64,000 nt of DNA, taken from Cristatella mucedo. Its lineage: Eukaryota; Bryozoa; Phylactolaemata; Cristatellidae. Both the position numbers and the translations under genes were made by a program. Positions 36,800-52,235 of this stretch are shown here, one piece after another; within the stretch, counting starts at the first letter, position 1, and the number at the start of each line of letters is the position of its first letter. Location: contig WPIO01000121.1 in the NCBI GenBank assembly GCA_009760855.2, forward strand, positions 451,001 to 515,000, written 5' to 3'. Below the pieces are notes generated by a model. That model was not told where the DNA came from and made no database searches. It saw only the letters and a list, made by a program, of their open reading frames with translations.

Positions 36800-37547
36800 A
36801 GGCACTTTATATGTGCCGAAAAGGAAGCACGATCGAATGGTTAATGGTAGCATGCTCAATGACAACGAGCGTTGCATGGTTAGAGGTGAACTGCACAGGG
36901 TCAGCATGCAAATATAAAAAGTGGCAGCATACGCAGTTCGCCACGCACAAGTACACAAAAGACGAATCGCACAGACCCACTGAATGCTTTGATGAATAAA
37001 TGTTTTTTTTTTAGCTTTTTGTTAAATGCGGTCAGGGGATGCGGTGACGCAAGTCGGAAGTGAGTTCCAGGCTTTGGGAGTTTACGAAGTAAAGGCGAGG
37101 TCTCCAAAGGACTTGAAGTTCGAACGAGGTATAGGTAAACGATTGAATGCCGAAAAGCGGGTGGTACGATGCTTTGCCTGGTGGGGAGTAGATCTGATAG
37201 GTAGCCTGGAGCCATAAAATGGTGGGACCTAATAGTGACCGACAGGTCCTTGAAGCCGACTCGTTGCTTGACTGGCAGACAATGCAGGTCGACAGAAGTG
37301 TTGTGATGTGGCAGCTGCGACGCTCACGGCAGACAAGCCTCGCTGCAGAGTTTTGCACCAGCTGTGAGTGAGTGTTCCGCTAATGTCGGCGTACCTGTGC
37401 CCATTGGTACAGCACACACTTGTTACTTGCTTTTAGAATGCTCGGGCTACAGCAGCATTCGTCTCGCGTCGGCAGCGACTAGCTGCGTTACCCACGTTGG
37501 AGTTGTACTCAATACCCCGTTTGTAGCAGTACGAACATTTATTTGCT

Positions 37548-38455
37548 GTGCTAAAATTCGGGTTTGTGTAGACAAGGATACGACGTCTAAGTTGGTCCAT
37601 GCATTTGTGACGTCCCGCCTTGACTTCTGTAACTCACTGCTTTCTGGCCTACCGGCATTTGCAATCGGACGATTACAGCTGGTGCAAAACTCCGCAGCTA
37701 GGCTTGTCTGTCGTGAGCGTCGCAGCTGCCACGTCAAACCACTTCTTGCCGACCTGCACCGACTACCAATCAAGCAACGGATCGACTTCAAGGTTTTGTC
37801 GCTCACTTTTAGGTCCCTTCATTCTTTTGCTCCAGCCTAACTATCCGATCTACTCCCCACCAGGCCAAACATCGTACCATCCACTTTTCGGAATCCAACA
37901 GTTTACCAGTACTTAAAAAATATAATTCATTTGTATAGCGCCCCAAGAGAACTTAATCTCTATTCAGGCGCTTTACATATGCCTTCGGGCTCGAGCCCAC
38001 GACCTTAGCCAGACCGTGGTCGGGGGGGGGGGGGCGAGCACCTTAACCGCTGGACCAAACCAGCTCGGCATCGTACAAACCTCAAATCCTTTGGAGACCA
38101 TGCATTTAGTTCGTATGCTCCCAAAGCCTGGAACTCCCTACCGACCTGTGTCAGAACATTCCCTGACCTGACCACATTTAAAAAGAACTTTAAAACACAC
38201 CTATTTATGATATCAATTAGTGGGTTCCTGTGATTCGTCTTTCATATGCTTATGCGTGCTGACACTGTGCATGCTGCCATTAACCACACGTGCATGCTGA
38301 CCCTGTGCATGTCACCCCTAATCATGTTATTCATGTCGTCTATCAAGCACGATATTACTCACCATTCAATCGCGTTTCTGTTTGCAGCAAATGTAACGCA
38401 CCTAGAAAGAGATTGAGTTCTCTGAGGGCGCTTTATCAATTGCAATATTATTAAT
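37548..38455 (+). mobile_element. LINE B 3' fragment split by a SINE1
   Basis: The coding part (AKIRVCVDKDTTSKLVHAF, TSRLDFCNSLLSGLP and NSAARLVCRERRS) is unusually well preserved to about 37840. The copy resumes at 38068 after the SINE and ends with the LINE B tail near 38430. Confidence 0.85.
37920..38068 (-). mobile_element. SINE1 nested in LINE B
   Basis: Minus sense: head with a perfect A-box (TGGTCCAGCGG), a C-run, a B-box-like GGGCTCGAGCCC, then the LINE B-type tail ('gcctgaatagagattaagtt') and an AT-rich end. Only a very short possible target duplication (gtac) is visible. Confidence 0.82.
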
Positions 38456-38644
38456 AAGATTTTTAATAATGCTATCATTAAATAGTGGGTCTCCAATGCA
38501 TACCGGGTAATTTCAGTCCCCCAATACAAAAAATCTCATCATAGTTAAGAGGAAACAACGAGCTTACGGGTGCACTGCGTTCATAGCGTCGCCGGCAAAT
38601 ATCATGGCGGTGCCGGTCCGCGGCGTCCGTCCGTACTTCGGCTC

Positions 38645-38850
38645 TCGCGGGCCGCAGTAACACTCGGTGCGATGGCCCGTGATGGCCCGCACTAGGTGAG
38701 GCGGTTGCTTTACACGACCTGGCATCCGAGGTCACTTGAGTTCGAATCCTGAGGTGGGCGATTCAATATCGCCGCTGCCAGCGGTGGTGATAGCCGTCAA
38801 GGCTCTTCTGTTGCTATGCAAAACGAGGCTGTTAAATCAGCTGGTATTTA
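38645..38850 (+). mobile_element. SINE2 copy
   Basis: A tRNA-like head with a perfect B-box (GAGTTCGAATCC), a central 'cgccgctgccagcggtggtg' stem and the 3' end 'acgaggctgttaaatcagct'. It is the best-preserved SINE2 in the window. Confidence 0.7.
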
Positions 38851-39265
38851 TTCATTATTTATTCTAACACGCCGGACGAACGAGCTATCTCCCCCGCAGT
38901 ACTCTGACCCAACTGACCCAGGGATGTCCGACGTACTGATCAGTTAAGATCTGCTAAGACATACATAAAAAACCCTGTTGGACGTTTTAAATTAATATAT
39001 AATAAGCAATATATGATGGAAAATCTTAACGCGTTCAGTATGCCTTCGGAGAGTCAGCAGATAAACCCTTTGCCGCCCTCATGGCTGCTTCCGGCCGATG
39101 CGGCCGGCGCTAGTGCGTCGTCGACCAGGCGCTCTGCTTTGCGACTTGCCTGCTCGTCGCGCGCTTCGCGGCGGCGACTGGCTGTCGCTGTCCGAGCTTT
39201 CGTTCTCCTTGACGTAGCTCTGCGCGCGCGCGCGCGCGCATTACTGCGAATCGCGAGAGAAAGAG

Positions 39266-39325
39266 GCCGAGCGCCGAGGCGTCGGTCGGTCGCCGAGCGC
39301 CGAGGCGTCGGTCGGTCGCCGAGCG
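39266..39325 (+). repeat. 26-bp direct repeat in M3 5' flank
   Basis: Two adjacent copies of a unit beginning gccgagcgccgaggcgtcgg, 30-90 bases upstream of the M3 ATG, probably in the 5' UTR or promoter. Confidence 0.85.
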
Positions 39326-39356
39326 CACCCTCCCTTGCGTCTCTCGTTGGCCGGAA

Positions 39357-43052
<3,696 letters not shown>

Positions 43053-43067
43053 CCTTGCCCTTTGCTC

Positions 43068-43109
43068 TCTCTCCCCTCTCTCTTTCTCTCTCTTCCCCCT
43101 CTCTCTATC

Positions 43110-43150
<41 letters not shown>

Positions 43151-43169
43151 GTCTCTCTCTCTCTCTCTC

Positions 43170-43200
<31 letters not shown>

Positions 43201-43240
43201 GTCTCTCTCTCTCTGTCTCTCTGTCTCTCTCTCTCCGTCG
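43068..43240. repeat. (CT)n/(CTGT)n microsatellite after M3
   Basis: It starts about 15 bases past the M3 stop and is therefore probably transcribed in its 3' UTR. Confidence 0.93.
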
Positions 43241-44754
43241 CACATGCTGAATGTCGGCCGAGTGCGTCTCAAAGAATCTTGCTCACGCTGCTTAGGCGAG
43301 TGCACATCGCCGCTCGCTCGGCTCGGTCGCAGGTTCAGACAGACGCAGAGCAGCCGGCGCCAGCGTGCTTCAGCCGCTTCGCTCTGCCACTCTCTCCGTG
43401 CGGGAGTTAACGTGCCTGGCGTGACCGTTCGCTGTCTAACCTTGCACTGCGTTGGGCTCTGCATACGGCAGTGCCAGCAGTGCTCGTCTGCTCTTTGTCT
43501 GCTCTCCAGTAAGCTCACTCTGGTGATGGGCCTGAAGATGGCGTCTAGTGAGCACGTTGCGGCTTGTTTCCTACAATTTTGAAACTTGCGGAGCAATACA
43601 ACATATGGCTTCTGGTTTAAAAGAGTCGGTCAACCGTTTCCTGCCAAGGCGCTTTAGAGTTTACCACCACTTGCTGGCTGGCTAAGTGTAGGTAAACTGT
43701 AGTGAGAGGTGAGAGAGCTACTCTCTCTCTCCTTCTCACCAAGGTGTCACTGCTGGTCTTCACAGCATAGAGGGTTGACAGATACCATGCTTTAAGGTAC
43801 TGACCTTGACATCAGACAGCCACTGACGGGCAATCTCTTGCGATGAGCAAATGCCGCCTGTCCAGCGAATGGCTAGGCCAACCAAGATTATTTACCATGA
43901 CAACAGTTTCTTTACAGTGAAGCCGTTCTAGTGGCCGTGCAGCATGCCACATAGCTTATCAAGTCGAGCATTATGAAGTGTGCTGAAACAATGTGGTCAC
44001 AAATGGATTGTAAGCATAACGGGAGCTAATCGTAGTGTGGTAGAATGGTAATATAATAAGAATAACAATACAGATGTATTACCATAGTTATTATATTATC
44101 ATCGTTGGCAGTCGTAATCGGTTCGGGCGGCTATCCTTCCCGGCGGCCGTCAGGTTTCCGGTGTGGAGCAAGCTGGCTTAGCGACCTGCTTCTCGAGACC
44201 CGTCGTAGCTTCGAGCTACGAAGCTACTACGCTTCTGCATTCGCAGGCCGAACCGAGTCTTCGGCGAATCGTGCAGCGATTCGGCGACTGCAGCACTCTG
44301 CCTGCCGATCGCTGCGGCGGCACCGATTATTGTCGATCGCGTGGTGTGATGCCTCGTGCGATCAGCGAATATGTTCCGATCGGCAACGTAACTTACCAAG
44401 GAATTTCCAACGTTCGTTCCTCTGACAGAAAGTTGTGAGAAGCAACTTTTTTAAGGAGGAACTCTTGACGAATTCTCGCAGCGGGACCTCCCTACGCCGC
44501 TTGCACTCAATAAGCGAACTCAACCAAAAAGTACTACCGCAGCGGTCATAGGTACTACAGCTTTCTAGTGGCATCGCGCTGCCTAACGGAGTGCGGCTTG
44601 ATTTTCAGTTAATTGCGTTTTGCTTTCGGGGTTCGTTAAAGGTTAATGGCCGCGAACAGAAATAGCCAACAACGAGCTGCCCAGCTAAAGAAATGTACTC
44701 AGCACAGCTCCCATCAGGCTACTATATACAAGGAACGCTGTTAACGTCGAGTTT
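43241..44754. other. No gene recognised
   Basis: Intergenic. It contains an imperfect AT-rich inverted repeat at about 44045-44101 (tggtaatataata ... tattatattatc) that could be a small MITE-like relic. Confidence 0.45.
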
Positions 44755-44910
44755 CACGAAGGAGAGATTTCTATACTGCACTCAGTGCCTAAGCGGCTTT
44801 CGATAACTATTCGGTAGCCGACAGACTTTACGTCGAGAAACATAGAACAAGTAAGAAGCATAGCTGAGTCAGCAGAGCAGTTGAGGTAGTGAGTAGTGTT
44901 GAGATCGCGA
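44755..44910 (-). mobile_element. LINE A 3' fragment
   Basis: The reverse complement covers the ESRL/KSVGYR and HYL coding stretch of LINE A. The extreme tail is lost. Confidence 0.72.
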
Positions 44911-45119
44911 TGTGAGTGAGAATGCATACCCCAACCTATGGCAGTTCCTCGCGTAAATATTGCTGTCTGCCGGGATTAGAGTGGGGCCACCTACCGACCT
45001 ATCGCTAATCATGCTCAGTGGCACGTGATCAGTGAAAGTACAGCTGCCTGTCACGACTTCCAAGCAGCGGCAGGCAGGGTCGACTCGGCGAGCGTCGGGC
45101 TCCGCCGGGTTTTAACAAA

Positions 45120-46140
45120 AATAATATTATTAATAACAACAATAATTATTATACTGATACACTTGATGTAGCGCCCTCGGAGAACCCGATCTCTCCCCAG
45201 GCATTTCACATTTGTTGCAAATGAAGCAAAATCGAATGGTTAGTGGTAGCATGCTGAATACACGACAAGAACAACAAGGATAGGGGTGACATGCACAGGG
45301 TCAGCATGCAAGTGTGTATGTGGCAGCAAGCACAGCGTCGGCACTCGTAAGCATCTAAAGGATGAATCACAGAGAGCCAATAAATGCTGTGATAAATTGA
45401 TGGGTTTTTAGTTTCTTCTTAAATGCGGACTAGCCTGATTATGCCGTGGCTCGAGAGTTCGAGAGTGAGTGCCAAGCTCTGGGAGCATATGAGCTAAAGG
45501 CATATTGTACACAGGATTTGAGGTTTGTACGAAGTCTAGGTAACCAATAAGATACAAAAAAGTGAGTGGTGCGATGCTTAACCTGGCGGGCAGTAGATCT
45601 GATAGATAGGCTGGAGCCAGCGAATGAGGGAACCTGAAAGCGAGCGGCAAAACTTTGCAGTCGATGCGTCGCTTGACTGGGAGCCCATACAGGTTGGCGA
45701 AAAGTGGTGTCATATCGCAACTGCAACGCTCACGGCAGACAAGCCTGGCTGCACAGTTGTGCACCAGCTCGCCTTGCTTGGTTGTGCAGGCCGGTAAGCC
45801 AGTGAGCAGTGAGTTACAGATGTTAAGACGGGATGTCACAAAACATGGACTAACTGAGATGTGGTATCCCAGCCTAAACAAGCCCAAATATCAGCAAAGT
45901 TATGTAACTGAAAGTAGGCAGACTTGACTGCGGTGCTAATGTTGTCGTCTAATAAAAGGTCACTTTGGAAAAGGACACCAAGATTCCGGGCAGATTCGAC
46001 AGGAAATATTCTGGCAGAGCCGATTTTGAGCGTTAGAGGTTCTGAATTTCTTAATCACAATTGCTTTACCCGTAACTACTAAGTAATCAACCTTAAAAGT
46101 GATTGATCGCCAAGGGAGTGGTGGCATGTCTGTGACGCAT
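45120..46140 (-). mobile_element. LINE B 3' fragment
   Basis: It has an ATT-type tail and the LINE B untranslated region. The coding remnant on the minus strand (TSRLNICNSLLTGLPACTTK and AARLVCRERCS) continues upstream as far as the segment just after the YADD motif. It is one of the longer LINE B fragments. Confidence 0.8.
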
Positions 46141-46369
46141 GGCTGTGACGACATTTGAACACTGGATAAGAGGAATAAGCTCTTGTTCAGTGAGATACGA
46201 GACTTGGACCCGGAAAGAAAAACGAACAAGGAAGAACAAGAAGGGAACAAGAGAGCGGGGCGCCATCGCAAGGTGCGTCATTTCCGACGTCTGCCATGCA
46301 GCCACACCCAGCTCTGACACTGTGTGTTGTATCGCCGAATGTGCAAGTAACGACAGTAAATAGTATGCT

Positions 46370-46625
46370 CGTACGGTTCTTAAATTCTCTAGAGACCGCG
46401 CCTTGTGCTCGCGTGCTCGCAAAGCCTGAAACTAACTTGCGACTTTCGTCGCGCCGTCCCCCGACTAAATGACATTTAAGAAAGCTAAAAGCGAATCTAT
46501 TTATCGCCGCATTTATTGGGTCCACGTGATTCGTACTTTGTGCACTTAAGCGTGTTGACACCATGCATACTGACACTAAACCGTATTTGCATGCTGACCC
46601 TGGGCGTTCCTAATTTCTAGCCTAC
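46370..46625 (+). mobile_element. LINE B 3' fragment, diverged
   Basis: A decayed copy of the segment between the WNSL-equivalent codons and the AGCATGC untranslated repeats. It faces the copy at 45120-46140. Confidence 0.6.
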
Positions 46626-48348
46626 GTAACAGCTTACGAAGCAGCCCACGCCTTACGCAACTCAAGGATACGGAATGGAAAGCAAGTCTTATTATATTTC
46701 ATAATTACGATCGTACATGCGGATCAGCCTTGTAGCGGTGGCTTTTAAGAGATGACTGAATATTTATCGCATTGTTCAGAGCCACCACGCCTGAATTAAA
46801 GGCCATTGTTCAGAGCCACCTTCAGCTTCGCTTCTTTCGCTGGACTTGCACGGCCGCCTTCAGCGAGAGTAAACGAGGGCTGTTGGCACCGGCGTCGCAA
46901 CAGCGAGTCTTTCCGCTGAATCTTTCACATCAAGAAACGTATTGGACAACTGTGACAATTACCGGCCGTTTAACTCAAATTCTCCGTTTCATTGAGCGCA
47001 TCCAGAAAGCAGCCATGTCTGCACGACAGTTTGCCACTTGTCTCAGCGTCTGCCTCCACCCTTTTATCGCCGTCCATTGTGCGTGGATGCGTCGGCCCGG
47101 TATTCGTGCGAAGCGTTTGGTCGAAATGGGCTCGCTAGAGCGAGAACCCGCGAAGCTCAGCCGCTCCTGTCGTTTCCGGTGCGCGTCCAGCTCCGCTCGT
47201 AATGTGCAGCACCTTGCGGGTCTCGCACGCGTACACATCAGGAACTAAGCTGAGTGCGCTTTATGAAATGTAATATTACTATCATTATTATTATTAAAGT
47301 AACAGCAAACTTCACACAGTTGACCCCGTGTTTGCATGAAAAGGCTGAGCCTGAGGGGAGCTTGAAAAACTAACTAGAATGACAAAGATTACGTTGTTAA
47401 CTTTACCTTCTTCTCACTTCGTGGCTTCATGGTTTCGAAGAGAATAAGTGGGATTCACTGTTATTCCAAAAAGGTAATGACAACGGAGTCTTTGGTTGCA
47501 GCATGAACTTCAGCTTCAGGTTGAAGCTGAAAATTGCCTTCTGATTTCATTAGAGCATTCTCCTTTGGACACCTGACAGCTGGCCAGACATATTTGCTGC
47601 GTTTCAATATTGCACGGCAAGTTAAGCAGGCCTAGCTCGTGCGGTCTGATAGCGCGTCAGTGCTCAGACACGACGCACGCTGGCTGGCTCGCTCTTGACG
47701 CGCGGCGTAGCAAGTCGGGCTCGCACTTGCCGCGACGCAGCCCGCGCCAGTGGCAGGCAGGATGGGGCGTGGCAGGCAGTAGAGAGAGGGCGCGGGAGAG
47801 AGCGGTCGTGCAACGAGCTGTTGGAGCTGAGGTCGTGCTGACGACTTCCGCTCACTGCCGCTTGTTGGTCTGCCGATGCGATGGCGGCCGAACGACTGGT
47901 GGCTGAAGCGCCGGCGCTGTTTCATTGTCGTCGAGCGTCGCGCCAACGGAGCGTGCAAGCTACAGCTTGGTCTAAGCCTGTAAACATGCCCGGACAGCTC
48001 AGCCAGCACTAGTCGAGTCCGTGTAACAAGGAATATCTTGAAATCAGGATACACGGGCACTGACGTGGAGCATTCCTGGATGGTTCTAGACGGTTCTAGA
48101 GGCTACATCGCAGCCGGAAGTGGCGGATTCGGTTATTGTGGAACGACCTCGGGAATAGGAAGAGAAGCGCGGTAAGAAATGCTTCGCGACGGGTTCGCAC
48201 GGTAGAGCTGCCTGTGGCCAGCGTCTCAGGAGCGTCGTCGCTCTGCAACACGATGCTGCGTAAGTCGGCTCGGCGTCAATTGCGACCTCAGAGTCGACCA
48301 GCGCCGCTGCGACTGCGTCGTACGAAGCAGTCGGTTCGGTCGAGCGGC
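46626..48348. other. 3' flank of the PAN/lectin gene, no second gene recognised
   Basis: Short frames on both strands without domain features. No AATAAA was found close to the lectin stop. Confidence 0.4.
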
Positions 48349-48590
48349 CTATAGCAGCGGAACTCCGTAGACTCCGATCTCGGCCACGTTCAAGAAATTG
48401 TCGGACGGCGTATTCGTCATGATTTGCATGCTCACGTATCTTCCAACTGTTGACGGTGGGCACGCAAATGTCGCATTCTGACAAGTCAGCATATCTCCGT
48501 CAAAGTGAGCGCACAGCGAGCCGTCGAAGAAGCCGGAAACGGGAGTCGGGCTCGAGCCGACGCGCAAGTCGTAGTCGTGCGCCCGATAAC
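48349..48590 (-). CDS. PAN/lectin gene exon 6: F-type lectin C-terminal half
   Basis: Encodes YRAHDYDLRVGSSPTPVSGF, TFACPPSTVGRYVSMQI and NFLNVAEIGVYGVPLL, then TAG. This matches the F-type lectin pattern 'R.ga.vrvG....C......f.C.....gryv.i.......L...Ev.vy'. The acceptor is gcttccgcttag. Confidence 0.87.
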
Positions 48591-51500
48591 CTAAGCGGAA
48601 GCGGCCGCTATAAGCCGAAGAGTCGCGATGGCCGACGGCAATCGGCGCTGGTCGCGCGCGCCCAATCTTTCCAACCCGATTCGCCGATATCGCACCTATC
48701 GCGCGTCAAGGGAGCCGCAGCTGAATTTGTGCATCGCGGGGCCACCGCAAAAGGTTCACAGCCGTTTTTTTCGTTTAGATTTATATTCAGGGGATGACGT
48801 TTCGCTGGACGTCACCTCAGTTCACTTCGGGCGCGACACGGCTGCCGGAAACCCACTACTGGTGACCTTGAAAAGATCATCTTTCGCCTGGAGCTGCGCT
48901 TTCAGGAATTCGGAGGACTTCTGGCATTCGGAGCACTCGTACTTTAGCACTGTGCTGAGCATCCGGTGAGCAGAGCTGCTCCAGTGCACTGCGTCGAGCT
49001 TCGGCAGGAGTCGGCGTCGCGTGGTGGCAGATTCTAGCCAGGTCACTAGTATCGTACAGTTTTTCGTAAGCTATAGATTAGGATTTCCTTTCCCATGCCT
49101 CTAAAATTGATGCAGTCTTGAGATATCTAAGCGCTTAGTTGCCGTAAAAGTCATTGCGCCGAAACCGAGGTCTTTCGGAGTGATTGTCAAAAGCCATAAT
49201 GCATGTTCCGCCTTGCCCCCGCGACGATCTAGATCGGCTTCTAGTTAAATCGATAACCTGCAGGGCTCATCGCGGCACCCTTTTTTAGAAGCCACAATTC
49301 TCAGTCTTAGCAGAACAGATGACACCATTCCGTAGCCTAGCTGTAAAGCGACGACGGTCTCGATTGCCAAGGGACCTGAGTACTCACGACGCGGTGACCA
49401 AGCTGTGGATGCTGCAATCCTTAGAACCAGGCAACACGTCTCCATGCTGTCATGCCCTAGTTGACGATCGTAGTGTTTAGGTGGACCTGGTGGCGTTATT
49501 TGCGCTAGGGTTTAGTAGCGTTTTTCCAATTCTGTTTAAGTTCACGCGTTCATTTGAAGGATTTGGCGCTGCACTGTTGTCGAAGGAACGAACCCCCTAG
49601 AAAGACGCGAGCCCTGATCCGCATGGTTCGTAATGATCGCCGCTGACCAGCAGGCCGCCGCCGAAAAGGACCGCTCGTTGCCCTACGGCGAACTATCTGG
49701 CGCGGCCGAGAGATGAACACTTCCGCTTTCCGCTGAGAGATGAAGGCGGCCTATTAGCACCACCTCCGCAAAATGGCGAACACGATTAGCCGCAGCTGTG
49801 GCGAACGTGCCCGCGCGTGCGCCATGTTTCACAGCGTCCTGATTGCGAGCGATTCTGATGCGATCCGCTCGACGTCTCTGAGATCCGAGCTGCGGCGAGC
49901 ACCGACCGCAGCTCGAGCGCACGCGTGCGGTGCACTGTGCAGCCGCCGCGATTACTGACCGCAACATTGGCATCGGGCCGTCACGGCGATCGTCGAGACG
50001 ACGTGCAGTCCACCCAGATCGACTACGATCCACTGGTAGGGATTAGCATTCTTTGTACTAGCGTACGTGACGATGTTGCCGTCGAATGCGTACGCAGGTC
50101 CGCAGCACCGCAGGGGTGTGTCCGTATACGACGTTGACTGCCAGGCCGTCTTGTCTGAGCGGAGAGAGGTGAAAGACTGAGCTGCGCGCGGCGACTTTTT
50201 GACTGAGCGACTCGTCGAGCGACTGGTAGAGATGAGCTCGCGAATTCGTTGCCAAATGTCTTCTTAGAGTTAAGCCTAAGCGGATTAAGCTTTCTCGCCG
50301 TTTTCAGCTACATTTTCTTGTCGTCTATTACCATCACTACTAACATTCGATTTCGCAATAGTTATTTCATGGCAGAGAAGCGAATTCCGCTCAATACTCA
50401 CTTAAGGAGACGATTCCAGGTGCTCCGAAGCCTGCAGCGAAAAAAATGCAATTAAAAAGCTCGATCAAAAGCGGCCAGCGGCGCGCTGCACCGGAAGTAG
50501 AAAGGCACGCCACTACCGCCACGGCCACTTCCGCCGTCGCGTTGGCATAGCGCTCCGGTCGTCTCGCAAGTGTAAGCGGGCGCAGCGAGCCACGCTGCGC
50601 TCGGCGCTCGCGGTGACGAGAATGTGTCGCAGGGAAGTTTTCGCTGCAGGAGCGCTCGCTTAGGACCTCGGCCAATGTCCCCCCCCCGTGACCTCCGCCC
50701 TCCAACCTGAAAGGCTACGCGAATAACAACGCCCGCCTGGTAAAAGCGCACCCTGCCTGAATGCAGACTATTTTTCAGTTCGTTTAGTACCTGCAGCAGA
50801 AGAAAGAAAGCGGCCGGCTTCCCAACGGCGTTCACACCCCCCCCCCCGCGCGCGCGAACGAGATCCCGTTTGTCTAACTTGTTGACTCTGAGCGCGTGGC
50901 ATCGATGTCGGCGAACGCTGACGTAATTCTGTCGCCGCAGTTTTCTAGCTGCGAAGCGATCGCGGAGCTGCTGAAGCCGAGCCACTGTCACCCGTGCGTG
51001 AGTGGCTCGCCAGGAAGTCCTCGGGGTATCGTTGGCCGCCTTCAGGCGGCGGGCGAAAGGTCACGTCGTGCGATTGCGGCTCGAGAAGGCGCCGCTAGGC
51101 AAGGGCCGAGGGTCCGACGGATCGATGAAGGTCAAGGCGAGCGGATTAAACGACTGAAGCAGCAATTGGGACGTAGGCTCGAATATGTCGGCTTTTAAAA
51201 CATGGGTCGTTGAAGTGCTAAAGTAGGACGTAGTTGCAGTGCGTCTTGGTCACTATTCTAGGGACACCCGAGCGATCCGGCTAAACTCTCAGGCGAGCGA
51301 GGCTACTACGCTCGTTGCGAGAGAGGCTTCTACATGTTTTGCAGGCTGCTAGTGTATTGCTGACTTCACCACTGCAAGGGTTGCTATGCTGGAAGCGTTG
51401 CTATGGCAGCTGCTGCCCTACCTAATTGACCTTGATTGAAGCCGCTGGTGGATGCCGCCTCAGGGTTCGAGACGAGGGCGATTGGTAAGGTCGAGGTCAT

Positions 51501-52200
51501 CGTCTGCATCGTGGATAGCGGAGCTGCAGTGTCCTCAGTCGTTGTCGGCTGAGTCGTAGTTAGTGGAGTCGCGGTCGGCTGAGTCGCAGTTGTAGGGGTC
51601 GTGGTCGAAGTGGTTAGTTGAGTTGTGGTCAGCAGAGTCGTGGTCGGCGGAGTCGTGGTCGGCGGAGTCGTGGTCAGCTGACTTGTGGTTAATTGAGATT
51701 CGCTTAGTGGAGTCGTTGTCAGCGAAGTCGCGGTTGGCAGAGACAGGGTCAGAAGTGTCACTGTCGACTGGGTCGCTGTCGTAGGAAGCGCGGTCGCTAA
51801 CGCATTTGTCACAATCACTGTAAATGATTAAGTAATTAACTAAGTTTTTTTCTAGCTGACAAACCGTGTCAGCTAGAAAAGCATTAGTCCGGCTACCAGT
51901 CACGTGTGTGCACACGTGACTGCAGACGTCAGCAGCCGCTCGTGCTCCATGACCCTGGGAGCTCACACTACCGCAAGCTCGCTCTCTGCGGGCGACGTTC
52001 AGCCGATTATGAAGTGACGGTGATAGAGTGAATGCATAACCATCGCACCGTGAGATTGCGGCAAAATAACATATTAATAATATTAAGAATAACATTATAA
52101 TGTTAAAATTTGTAGTAGCGACCCCAGAGAACTCAATCTCTTTCTTGGCCTTTTAAAAATTTGCTAAACTGCAATACAATTGATAGTGTGAGAGACAGAG

Positions 52201-52235
<35 letters not shown>

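Larger units (their letters stand above)
36290..37375 (-). mobile_element. LINE B 3' fragment interrupted by a 453-bp insertion
   Basis: The tail occupies 36290-36346 and the rest of the element 36800-37375. The two pieces are continuous LINE B sequence except for the duplicated heptamer AGGCACT at the breakpoint. Minus-strand coding remnants include FCRPALSAS and QNSAARLVCRERRS. Confidence 0.85.

Noticed and set aside
50452-50991. Minus-strand frame with YTCETTGALC and VPFYFRCS segments upstream of the microexon
   Set aside because: The block is conserved in gene 2 because the intron was duplicated, but copy 2 has a stop in the corresponding frame and no phase-consistent donor pair. Treated as intron.
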